64,000 bases of DNA from JANMDU01 sp031375105 (lineage in GTDB: Bacteria; Pseudomonadota; Gammaproteobacteria; Burkholderiales; Burkholderiaceae_C), in NCBI GenBank assembly GCA_031375105.1, contig JANMHJ010000046.1, positions 1 to 64,000 of the forward strand, written 5' to 3'. This document shows positions 44,733 through 52,699 of this stretch, in pieces. Position numbers and translations under genes: made by a program. Numbering within the stretch: the first letter of the stretch is position 1; the number at the start of each line of letters is the position of its first letter. The notes beneath the pieces were generated by a model that was not told the origin of the DNA, made no database searches, and saw nothing but the letters and a program-made list of their open reading frames with translations.

Positions 44733-44810
44733 GACTTGATGTTACTACGTCTGTGCGTGTTTGTGGGGCTCAACAGGTGGATGCATGGACTTTTCAGTGC
44801 AGGAAGGAGC

Positions 44811-44873
44811 TGCTATTTTTGTGATAGCACTCTGCGCAGTATCTATGACGGGTGGAGGCCAATTTGGCTTAAA
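44811..44873 (+). repeat. Dispersed palindromic element, copy K (best-preserved copy)
   Basis: TGCTATTTTTGTGATAGCAC, TCTGCGCAGTATCTATGACG, GGTGGAGGCCAATTTGGCTT. Used here as reference: inverted repeat GCTAT/ATAGC, core CTGCGCAGTATCTATGACGG, then the GGCC...GGC tail. Confidence 0.85.
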
Positions 44874-44898
44874 TTTTGAGGGTTTAGCCATGCTTTAC

Positions 44899-45085
44899 AT
44901 TCGCTGTTCGCGAATAGCGAATGGGGCGTATGCAATATGCAGATTGCATAGGATGGCAGAGGCATAATTTATGCGGAAAGCAGGCTGCCTGTTCATTTTT
45001 GCGGCATGTTCAGAAATTTTGAACAAGCCACTGCATTGGACAAGCTTTTGTCCAACATTGCTTTTTGTCCAATAATCGTGGACAA
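44899..45085. promoter_or_regulatory. Cluster of inverted repeats, probable operators
   Basis: In order: ATTCGCT..TTCGCGAA..AGCGAAT (44899-44922, a 24-bp palindrome with one mismatch); TATGCAAT/ATTGCATA (44929-44950); GCATAA/TTATGC (44962-44974); TGTTCA/TGAACA (45007-45025); TTGGACAA/TTGTCCAA (45036-45055); TTGTCCA/TGGACAA (45065-45085). The last two share the GGACAA half-site, which appears once more at the AbiEi-type start codon (ATGGACAA). AbiEi antitoxins are known to repress their own operon by binding inverted repeats, so these two are the likely sites. The first two differ in sequence and suggest another regulator. Confidence 0.65.
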
Positions 45086-45094
45086 TAGCAAATA

Positions 45095-46186
45095 ATGGAC
45101 AAAACCCATATCATTGATTACGGTGAAATTTTGCCCCAGGCGGCATGCGAGGCCTTGCGCGGTTTCGGGCTGGTCGCGCATGTCGAGGCGAATGAGACTG
45201 GTAATAAAAAACAAGATGCGCATTGGCCAAGGGCGACTACGGCAGACGGAATAGTTGTGCTCGGGCGAGGCGAAAGCTTGCGGCGCTATGTCGTTGAGGT
45301 CGATAGGCGGTTGCGCCCTGCACAGCTGGGCTCTGCTTTACGTAGGTTAGATTTTCAGCGGGGACGGCATAACTTGCCGGGCTTGCTGGTGGCGGACCAC
45401 ATAACACCCGATATGGCTGAGGCTCTGCGCCTGCAAGGGCGGGAGTTTGCTGATGCAGCAGGCAACGCGTACATTGTGCAGCCTGACTTAATGTTGTATG
45501 TGACGGGGCGCAAGCCGGTGCTCAAAACGGCCACGCCACAGATCGGCCGCGCTTTTCAGCCGACGGGCTTACAAGTGATTTTTACGTTGCTGTGCCATCC
45601 GGAATGGATCAATCTGCCTTACCGAGAACTGGCTGCCCGCGCGGGCGTGGCGCATGGCACGGTGGGCTGGGTGATGCCAGATTTACAGCAGCAGGGCTTT
45701 GTCACGGAGATCAAAGGTAAGCGCGGCACGCGCCGCCTGTATGAAGGTGAGCGGCTGCTGGCGCTGTGGGTGGATGCGTATACGCGCCAGCTTCGTCCGC
45801 GTTTGGCCCTAGGGCGCTATTTTGTGCAGACGATAGACGACTGGCGCGATTGGCCGCTGGCGGCGCATGCTGCGCAATGGGGTGGCGAGCCTGCCGGGGC
45901 GCTGCTCACGCAATATCTCAAGCCAGCAGAGCTGACGCTTTACGCAGAAAAAATGCCTGGCTTGCTTGCTGGCAAATATCGTTTTATGAAAGAGGCTGAT
46001 GGCCAGCATCGGGATGCTGTGGAGGTGCGCAGACGGTTTTGGAATTTTCCCGAAACGGAGAGCGAGGTTTGCGTGCCGCCCGTGCTAGTGTATGCAGACT
46101 TGCTTGCCACAGGCGATGCGCGATGTATGGAGACGGCCAAACGGCTGTATGAAGAGCATGTTGTTCGACTTGTCCGCCAAGCTTGA
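45095..46186 (+). CDS. Type IV toxin-antitoxin AbiEi-family antitoxin
   Basis: 363 residues. The N-terminal domain (LLVADHITPDMAEALRLQGREFADAAGNAYI, about 95-130) is typical of this proteobacterial AbiEi group. A winged helix-turn-helix follows (LPYRELAARAGVAHGTVGWVMPDLQQQGFV, about 170-205), and then a C-terminal domain. In AbiE systems the antitoxin represses the operon and counters a nucleotidyltransferase toxin without stable binding. The partner gene overlaps its 3' end by 38 bp, and an operator cluster lies directly upstream. The start codon has no clear Shine-Dalgarno. The partner is interrupted, so the antitoxin may now act only as a regulator. Confidence 0.8.
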   Translation: MDKTHIIDYGEILPQAACEALRGFGLVAHVEANETGNKKQDAHWPRATTADGIVVLGRGESLRRYVVEVDRRLRPAQLGSALRRLDFQRGRHNLPGLLVADHITPDMAEALRLQGREFADAAGNAYIVQPDLMLYVTGRKPVLKTATPQIGRAFQPTGLQVIFTLLCHPEWINLPYRELAARAGVAHGTVGWVMPDLQQQGFVTEIKGKRGTRRLYEGERLLALWVDAYTRQLRPRLALGRYFVQTIDDWRDWPLAAHAAQWGGEPAGALLTQYLKPAELTLYAEKMPGLLAGKYRFMKEADGQHRDAVEVRRRFWNFPETESEVCVPPVLVYADLLATGDARCMETAKRLYEEHVVRLVRQA

Positions 46187-47000
46187 TTTACAGCCGCTGT
46201 CTGAAGTGGTTCGCCCTTTGCAGCAAGAGGCGGCTAAGCTGGATGCGCGGCTTTTTTTGATGGGCGCAGCGGCGCGCGATGTGATGCTGCTGCATGCCTT
46301 TGGCATCAAAACGCTACGCCTCACGGAAGACATGGATTTCGGTGTGATGGTGAAGGATTGGGCAACTTTTGATGCCTTGCGCAGCGCGTTGCTGGACGGC
46401 GGACAGTTTGAAACCAGATCGAAGGATGCGACACACAAGCTTTGGCATCGCTCGGGCAGACCGCTGGATATCGTGCCGTTTGGCGGCGTGGAAAGGCCTG
46501 ATCGCACCCTAGCTTGGCCACCTAAGGAAGAAACGATTTTCGATTGATTTGGTATGCAGGAAGCCATGCAATCTGGCCATGATGTGCGCCTGCCGGGCGA
46601 TCTGAGTTTGACCGTGCCCAGCTTGCCTGCTTTGGCCTTGCTGAAGATCACGGCTTGGCAGGATCGGAAACTCACGCATCCCGGGCGCGATGCAGGAGAT
46701 TTGATGCTGTATTTGCGCCACTATCTTGATTGCGATCAATACGATCATGCTGCCAAGGATTACCCGGAATTGTTTGAAGCAGCGGATTACGACCACGAGG
46801 TCACGAGTGCGCAGCTTCTGGGACGCGATTTAAGGCAGTTGCTCAGCGCTGAGGCCGCCGAAAGAGTGCTGAAGATCATGCTGCCAGAATCTGATGCCAG
46901 CGGTGCGCGCTTGCTGGCCACGCAATCGCGCTTGGAAATCGGTGCAGCCAGCAAAATCATTGCGGGCTTGTGCGAAGGCTTGCGCCACACCACCCAATGA
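46149..47000 (+). pseudogene. AbiEii-like nucleotidyltransferase toxin, interrupted by an in-frame TGA
   Basis: From the ATG at 46149 the frame reads 132 codons to a TGA at 46545-46547, then continues in the same frame to a stop at 46998-47000. The first part holds the nucleotidyltransferase core: FLMGAAARDVMLLHAFG and LRLTEDMDFGVMVKDW, with the metal-binding D-x-D in EDMDFG. The second part is the usual C-terminal half (LPALALLKITAWQDRKL, GRDAGDLMLYLRHYL). Only one codon separates a full protein (283 residues) from this. It is either a recent nonsense mutation, perhaps selected to disarm the toxin, or a sequencing error. Confidence 0.75.
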
Positions 47001-47025
47001 ACCCATCTTGCGGCACAATGAAACC

Positions 47026-48858
47026 ATGATCCGATTCGGCCTTGCTTGCCTTTTTGCTGCTATTTCACTGCCTGCTTGGGCGGGCCACGCCTATTCCCTG
47101 TGGGGTGATATCAAATACCCCGCAGGTTTTGCGCATTTTGATTATGTGAACCCGAATGCGCCGAAGGGCGGCGAGCTGGTGGCGGTGAGTAATTTGCGGG
47201 TGAGCACGTTTGATAAATACAACCCTTTCACCATTCGCGGCACGGCGCCGGCTTATCTGGATACGCTGCTGTTTGAGGGCTTGCTCACGAGTGCGCAGGA
47301 TGAGGTGGGCACGGGCTATGGGCTGCTGGCGGAGGACGTGACTGTTGCGCCCGATGGGTTGAGCGTGGTGTTTAAGTTGCGTGCCAATGCGAAGTTTCAC
47401 AACGGCAAACCGGTGGAGGCAGCGGATGTGAAGCACAGCTATGATGTGCTGATCAGCAAATTTGTGCGGCCTGCGTATCGCAGTTTGTTGGAAGATGTGA
47501 GCGGTGTGGAAGTGATCGATGCGCGCACAGTACGCTTTAATTTCAAGAAGAAAAATCGCGAGCTGCCCCTCACCGTGGGCGGCATACCGATTTTTAGCCG
47601 CGATTGGGGTGTGGGCGCGGATGGCAAACGCAAGCCGTTTGACCAGATCGTGATGGAGCCGCCGATTGGAAGTGGGGCGTACAAGATTGGCCCAGTGAAT
47701 TTCGGCAAAGACATCACTTATGTGCGCGATGTTAACTACTGGGGCAAGGATCTGAATGTCAGCCGTGGCTTGCATAATTTTGATCGCATCACGATCAAGA
47801 TTTACAAAGACAACACAGCGCGGCTGGAAGGTTTGAAAGCGGGTGAATTTGATTTCATGCAATCCTATGGGGCAAGCGAGTGGGTGCGTCGAGTGACGGG
47901 TAAGCGCTTTGACAATGGTTTGCTTACGAAGCGAGAATTCAAGCATCGCCTTCCAACAGGTTTCCAAAGCTATGTGATCAATATTCGCCGCGATAAATTC
48001 AAAGATGTTCGCGTGCGCGAGGCACTTGGGCTTGCGTTGGATTTCAATTGGCTCAACTCTAGGATGGCTTATCGGCAACTTGAGCGAGTCAACGGCTTGT
48101 TTGGCAACACAGATTGCAGAGCCACCGGCTTGCCATCAGAGCAAGAGCTGGCGCTGATGGAACCTTACAGAAAAGACATTCCCGTTGCAGCGTTTGGCGC
48201 GATGACGCAACCGCCCAATTCGAGCGCCAAAGAGCCAGATACACAAGAGCTGCGCGGCAATCTGAAGAAAGCGGTGGCTCTTTTGAAAGAAGCTGGTTGG
48301 ACTGTGAAAGATGGTTTGATGCGAAATGCAAAAGGCCAAGCGCTGTCGATTGAGTATCTAGATAGCTCGGAGGCCGGCCTGCGCTCACATGCAGCATTGA
48401 TTCGCAATCTGAACAAAATCGGCATTGAAGTTAAACCTAGAATTGTTGACTTTGCGCTTTATCAAACTCGATTGCAAAAATTTGATTACGATATTATTTC
48501 TCTTGCTTATCCGGGTTCCAACAATCCCGGTCAAGAGTATCGTGAAATGTTTGGCAGCAAAGAGGTCGACGTAGAAGCCGGGCAAAATTATTCTGGTATC
48601 AGGAACTTAGCAGTTGATGCCTTGGTAGATAAGATGGTTGGAGCTCAAACCAAGGCTGAGTTGTTGCCTGCTTGCCGTGCGTTGGAGCGCGTGATCGCCC
48701 ACAGCCACATTCTTATTCCGCAATGGACGAGTGGTCAACATAATCTTGCATATGCGGGTAAAAAACTAGCTTTCAAAGAGCCGATGCCGCCCTATGCCAG
48801 AGCAGATGCTTGGCTGTTAGATACTTGGTGGATCAAGCCAGCGGGGGGGCAAAAATAA
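47026..48858 (+). CDS. yejA: Oligopeptide/microcin ABC transporter, substrate-binding protein YejA
   Basis: 610 residues from the ATG at 47026, where a signal peptide begins (MIRFGLACLFAAISLPAWAGHA, cleavage after AWA). The open frame starts earlier, inside the upstream gene. A family 5 solute-binding protein with the YejA features LWGDIKYPAGFAHFDYVNPNAPKGGEL, KFHNGKPVEAADVKHSYDVL and AYPGSNNPGQEYREMFGS. YejABEF imports peptides, including microcin C, in enterobacteria. First gene of a four-gene operon; the stop shares a base with the yejB start (TAATG). Confidence 0.92.
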   Translation: MIRFGLACLFAAISLPAWAGHAYSLWGDIKYPAGFAHFDYVNPNAPKGGELVAVSNLRVSTFDKYNPFTIRGTAPAYLDTLLFEGLLTSAQDEVGTGYGLLAEDVTVAPDGLSVVFKLRANAKFHNGKPVEAADVKHSYDVLISKFVRPAYRSLLEDVSGVEVIDARTVRFNFKKKNRELPLTVGGIPIFSRDWGVGADGKRKPFDQIVMEPPIGSGAYKIGPVNFGKDITYVRDVNYWGKDLNVSRGLHNFDRITIKIYKDNTARLEGLKAGEFDFMQSYGASEWVRRVTGKRFDNGLLTKREFKHRLPTGFQSYVINIRRDKFKDVRVREALGLALDFNWLNSRMAYRQLERVNGLFGNTDCRATGLPSEQELALMEPYRKDIPVAAFGAMTQPPNSSAKEPDTQELRGNLKKAVALLKEAGWTVKDGLMRNAKGQALSIEYLDSSEAGLRSHAALIRNLNKIGIEVKPRIVDFALYQTRLQKFDYDIISLAYPGSNNPGQEYREMFGSKEVDVEAGQNYSGIRNLAVDALVDKMVGAQTKAELLPACRALERVIAHSHILIPQWTSGQHNLAYAGKKLAFKEPMPPYARADAWLLDTWWIKPAGGQK

Positions 48859-49892
48859 TGCTGGCCTACATCCTCAAGCGCTTGCTGCTGATGATCCCCA
48901 CGCTGTTTGGCGTGCTGCTTCTCACCTTTGTGGTGATTCAATTCGTGCCTGGTGGGCCGGTAGAGCAATACATGGCCGAAAGCAGAGCGGCGAAGGCGGG
49001 CGGGGCAGAGGGCGCGGCGTTTGGGTTTGAGTATCGGGGCGACAAGGGCGTGGATGCCAAGCGCTTGGCAGAAATCAAGGCGCTGTATGGCTTTGACAAA
49101 CCACCCATCGAGCGCTTTTGGATCATGCTCAAGCAATACCTCACGTTTGATCTGGGCAAAAGCTTTTTTCAAAACAAACCGGTGTGGGATTTGATCAAAG
49201 AAAAACTGCCCGTCTCCATCTCGCTGGGCTTGTGGACGTTTTTTCTCACTTACTTGATTTCTGTGCCACTAGGCATCAAGAAGGCGGTGCGGGCGGGCTC
49301 GAAGTTTGATTTGTGGACGACGCTCATTGTGTTGATTGGCTATGCGATTCCGGGCTTTGTGCTCGGTGTGTTTTTGCTCGTGGTCTTTGGTGGGCAGTTG
49401 CAATGGTTTCCGCTGCGGGGATTGACCTCTAGCAACTGGGAAACTTTGAGCTGGGGCGCGAAGATCGTGGATTATTTGTGGCATATCGCGATGCCTGTGA
49501 CAGCGATGGTGCTGGGCAGCTTTGCAACAATCACGATGCTCACCAAAAATGCGTTTTTGGAAGAAATTCGCAAGCAGTATGTGATCACGGCGCGGGCTAA
49601 GGGCCTGTCTGAGCGCAGCGTGCTCTATCGTCATGTGTTTCGTAATGCGCTGCTTCCCATTGTCACGGGCTTTCCGGCGGCGTTTGTGGGCGCGTTCTTC
49701 GCGGGCTCGCTGTTGATCGAAACGCTTTTCTCGCTTGATGGTTTGGGGCTTCTTGGCTATGAGGCGGTCATTCGGCGAGATTACCCAGTGGTGCTGGGCA
49801 CGCTGTATTTGTTTACGCTGATTGGACTGGTGACGAAGTTGATTTCTGATCTCACCTACGTTTTGGTTGATCCGAGAGTGAAGTTCGAATGA
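48858..49892 (+). CDS. yejB: Peptide ABC transporter permease YejB
   Basis: 344 residues from the ATG overlapping the yejA stop. Six membrane helices of the binding-protein-dependent permease type; the first is LAYILKRLLLMIPTLFGVLLLTFVVIQFVPGGPVEQ. The EAA loop that touches the ATPase is EEIRKQYVITARAKGLSERSVLYRHVFRNALLP. Overlaps yejE by four bases (ATGA). Confidence 0.94.
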   Translation: MLAYILKRLLLMIPTLFGVLLLTFVVIQFVPGGPVEQYMAESRAAKAGGAEGAAFGFEYRGDKGVDAKRLAEIKALYGFDKPPIERFWIMLKQYLTFDLGKSFFQNKPVWDLIKEKLPVSISLGLWTFFLTYLISVPLGIKKAVRAGSKFDLWTTLIVLIGYAIPGFVLGVFLLVVFGGQLQWFPLRGLTSSNWETLSWGAKIVDYLWHIAMPVTAMVLGSFATITMLTKNAFLEEIRKQYVITARAKGLSERSVLYRHVFRNALLPIVTGFPAAFVGAFFAGSLLIETLFSLDGLGLLGYEAVIRRDYPVVLGTLYLFTLIGLVTKLISDLTYVLVDPRVKFE

Positions 49893-50923
49893 GCACGGTT
49901 TCCGCTTCTCCTTCCAAACGCGCTTGGCTGCGCTTTAAGCGCAATCGCTTGGGCTATTGGAGCTTGGTTGCTTTTTGTATTCTGGTTGTGCTCAGTCTGT
50001 TTGCTGAGCTGCTGAGTAACGACAAGCCGCTGGTTGCGCGCTACAACGGGCAATGGCTATTTCCGATGGTGCAAAACGTGCCTGAGACAGCCGTGGGCGG
50101 TGATTTTCAGACGAATGCAGATTTTCTCGATCCATTTGTGAAAGAACAATTCGCAAAAGAAGGCAATTTTGCGTTGATGCCGCTCAATCCCTATCACCAC
50201 AGCACGCTGAACTATTACGCCAAAGCGCCTAATCCCGCGCCGCCCACTTGGGATAACTGGCTCGGCACAGATGATCGGGGGCGTGATGTGGCGGCGCGTT
50301 TGCTTTATGGCTTTCGTGTCAGCGTGTTGTTTGCTCTGGCGCTCACGGCCATTGGCGTGGTGCTCGGCATATTGACGGGTGCCATTCAGGGTTACTTTGC
50401 TGGGCGCACGGATTTGATTTTTCAGCGTTTCATCGAGATTTGGGGCTCAATGCCCGAGCTGTATTTGCTGATTATTTTTGCGGCAGTGTTTGAGCCGAGC
50501 GTGATCTTATTGGTGGTGCTGCTGAGTTTGTTTGGCTGGATGGGCTTGAGTGATTACGTGCGTGCTGAATTCTTGCGCAACCGCCAGATGGACTACGTGC
50601 GCGCGGCGCGAGCTTTGGGCGCGAGCCATTGGCAGATCATCACGCGGCATGTCTTGCCCAATAGCCTCACGCCTGTGATCACGTTTCTGCCGTTTCGCAT
50701 GAGCGGCGCGATTTTGGCGCTTACTTCGCTGGATTTTCTTGGCCTCGGCGTGCCGCCGGGCACACCGTCGCTGGGCGAAATGCTGGCGATTGGCAAAAAC
50801 AGCATCGACGCTTGGTGGATTTCGTTGGCCACCTTTGCGGTGCTGGTGATTACGCTGCTGCTGCTCACCTTCATGGGCGATGCGCTGCGCGATGCGCTTG
50901 ATCCCAGAAAGGCGGATGTATGA
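49889..50923 (+). CDS. yejE: Peptide ABC transporter permease YejE
   Basis: 344 residues. The N-terminal permease segment (RLGYWSLVAFCILVVLSLFAELLSNDKPL) is followed by a periplasmic region with the YejE motif NWLGTDDRGRDVAARLLYGFR, then five more helices. The EAA loop is EFLRNRQMDYVRAARALGASHWQIITRHVLPN. Overlaps both neighbours by ATGA junctions, so all four genes are probably translationally coupled. Confidence 0.94.
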   Translation: MSTVSASPSKRAWLRFKRNRLGYWSLVAFCILVVLSLFAELLSNDKPLVARYNGQWLFPMVQNVPETAVGGDFQTNADFLDPFVKEQFAKEGNFALMPLNPYHHSTLNYYAKAPNPAPPTWDNWLGTDDRGRDVAARLLYGFRVSVLFALALTAIGVVLGILTGAIQGYFAGRTDLIFQRFIEIWGSMPELYLLIIFAAVFEPSVILLVVLLSLFGWMGLSDYVRAEFLRNRQMDYVRAARALGASHWQIITRHVLPNSLTPVITFLPFRMSGAILALTSLDFLGLGVPPGTPSLGEMLAIGKNSIDAWWISLATFAVLVITLLLLTFMGDALRDALDPRKADV

Positions 50924-52551
50924 CAAGTCTGCTCCAAGTCAAAGACCTGCGCGTTTCCTTCGGCGGCAAAGAGGTTGTCAAAGGCATCAGCTTTTTCATC
51001 AACGCAGGTGAAAAGCTCGCGCTTGTGGGCGAATCGGGTTCAGGCAAATCCGTCACTGCTTTGAGCTTGCTGCGCCTCGCATTGAATGCACAAATCAGCG
51101 GTCAAGCCTTATTCGACGGGCGCGACACGCTATCTCTTTCAGAGCAAGCGCTGGAAGGTTTGCGTGGAGATGATATTGCGATGATCTTCCAAGAGCCGAT
51201 GACGGCGCTCAATCCTTTGATGACGGTGGGGCGGCAAATTGCCGAGATGCTGGAACTGAAAAAGCTTATGCCCAAGCAACAAGCCTGGAGCAGAGCGCTG
51301 GAGTTGCTGAGCGAAGTGGGCATCACTGAGCCCGAACGCCGCGCCAACAGCTTCCCGCATCAACTCTCCGGCGGCCAGCGTCAGCGTGCGATGATTGCGA
51401 TGGCGCTCTCATGCAGCCCCAAGCTCCTGCTGGCTGACGAGCCCACCACGGCGCTGGATGTGACCCTGCGATTGCAAATCCTGAACTTGATTGGTGAGTT
51501 GCAAAAAACGCGAAACATGGCCGTGTTGCTCATCACGCATGATCTGAATATGGTGCGCAAGTTTGCTGATCGGATTGCGGTGATGGAGCAGGGGCATTTG
51601 GTGGAGCAGGGCAGTGTGAACGAGGTGCTGGCCCATCCGCAGCATGCCTACACGCAGCGCTTGCTCGCTAGCCGGCCTGTGCGCGATGTGTTGCCTGCGC
51701 AGGCGAATGCTGCGCTGATGATCAAAGCTTCGAGCCTGCGCATCACTTATCCCAAGCCATTGGGCGGCATCAAGGGCTGGTTCAAAAAAGGCGAATTTAT
51801 TGCGGTGCAAGAAGCAACACTTGCTTTGCCACAAGGCCATACGCTGGGCATCATCGGCGAATCCGGTTCAGGCAAATCCACGCTGGCTATGGCACTGCTG
51901 GGCTTGCTGCCTGCTGCGAGCATGCGGGGAGAGGTGTTTTATGAAAGAAAACTGGCTCAGCCCGATATAGAATCTGCAAAGTATGCTATGAAAAATATAG
52001 CATCTATGCGCTTTGATACAGCGCTACGGCAATCGCTGCAAGTGGTATTTCAAGACCCGTTTTCATCGCTCTCGCCGCGCATGACGGTGGAGGAAATTGT
52101 GGGCGAGGGCTTGCGTGTTCATGAGCCCTTGCTCAATGCAGCAGAGCGCCAAGTGCGCGTGCTCGCGGCTTTGCAAGAAGTGGGCTTGAACGAGGCGCAA
52201 TTTCCCAATCTGCTACAGCGCTATCCGCATGAATTCTCCGGTGGCCAGCGCCAGCGCATCGCTATTGCCAGAGCGCTGATCGTGAACCCGCAAACCTTGA
52301 TACTCGATGAGCCCACGAGCGCACTGGATGTGACGATCCAGCAGCAAGTGCTCACGCTTTTGCAAAAACTCCAACGCGAGCGCGGCCTGTCTTATTTGCT
52401 GATCACCCACGACGTGGATGTGATCCGCGCGATGGCGCATGAGGTGCTGGTGATGAAAGACGGCGTGATTGTGGAGCAAGGCAGCGTGGATGCTGTGCTG
52501 TCTTCGCCTCGGGAGGCTTACACGAAGTTGTTGGTGGCTGCCGCCGTTTGA
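50920..52551 (+). CDS. yejF: Peptide ABC transporter ATPase YejF (two nucleotide-binding domains)
   Basis: 543 residues. Domain 1: GESGSGKS (about 37), LSGGQRQRAMIAMALSC, LLLADEPTTALDVT. Domain 2: GESGSGKST (about 315), FSGGQRQRIAIARALI, LILDEPTSALDVT. The double-ATPase fusion powers the YejBE channel. Between Walker A and the Q-loop of domain 2 lies a repeat copy (51955-52008), read as DIESAKYAMKNIASM, in the place where relatives have a variable loop before LQVVFQDPFSSLSPRM. All catalytic motifs are intact. Confidence 0.94.
   Translation: MTSLLQVKDLRVSFGGKEVVKGISFFINAGEKLALVGESGSGKSVTALSLLRLALNAQISGQALFDGRDTLSLSEQALEGLRGDDIAMIFQEPMTALNPLMTVGRQIAEMLELKKLMPKQQAWSRALELLSEVGITEPERRANSFPHQLSGGQRQRAMIAMALSCSPKLLLADEPTTALDVTLRLQILNLIGELQKTRNMAVLLITHDLNMVRKFADRIAVMEQGHLVEQGSVNEVLAHPQHAYTQRLLASRPVRDVLPAQANAALMIKASSLRITYPKPLGGIKGWFKKGEFIAVQEATLALPQGHTLGIIGESGSGKSTLAMALLGLLPAASMRGEVFYERKLAQPDIESAKYAMKNIASMRFDTALRQSLQVVFQDPFSSLSPRMTVEEIVGEGLRVHEPLLNAAERQVRVLAALQEVGLNEAQFPNLLQRYPHEFSGGQRQRIAIARALIVNPQTLILDEPTSALDVTIQQQVLTLLQKLQRERGLSYLLITHDVDVIRAMAHEVLVMKDGVIVEQGSVDAVLSSPREAYTKLLVAAAV
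51955..52008 (-). repeat. Dispersed palindromic element, copy L (inside yejF)
   Basis: Plus strand: GCCCGATATAGAATCTGCAA, AGTATGCTATGAAAAATATAGC. Reverse orientation of the consensus, closest to copy D (shared ATAGAATCTGCAAAG). Same frame as the copy in mfd. Confidence 0.75.
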
Positions 52552-52573
52552 AGTCAAAAATCAAACTCATTCT

Positions 52574-52683
52574 TTGAACGCAGAGGACGCGAAAGCTGCG
52601 CAGAGATCGCAGAAAAGAAAATCCAAAATTTGGCTGTTTCTTTTTTGCGTCTTCTGCGTGATCTTCGCGTCCTCTGCGTTCAA
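52574..52683. terminator. Long imperfect hairpin between convergent yejF and the M16 peptidase gene
   Basis: The outer arms are a perfect 20-bp inverted repeat, TTGAACGCAGAGGACGCGAA at 52574-52593 and its complement at 52664-52683. The inner parts (GCAGAGATCGCAGAAAAGAAA versus TTTCTTTTTTGCGTCTTCTG) pair partly. The GCAGAGGACGC word recurs in many unrelated bacterial genomes as an intergenic repeat. Here it fills the whole 148-bp gap and could stop transcription from both sides. Confidence 0.6.
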
Positions 52684-52699
52684 GCTTAAATTCTGATTT

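Larger units (their letters stand above)
44733..45094. other. Regulatory intergenic region between the anti-Fic-like gene and the AbiEi-type gene
   Basis: 362 bp with no convincing gene. It holds repeat copy K (44811-44873) and, from 44899 to 45085, six inverted repeats in a row that end 9 bases before the AbiEi-type start codon. Confidence 0.6.

Noticed and set aside
46545..46547. TGA as selenocysteine codon in the nucleotidyltransferase
   Set aside because: The family has no selenocysteine, no stem-loop of the SECIS type is evident after it, and a nonsense change is simpler.
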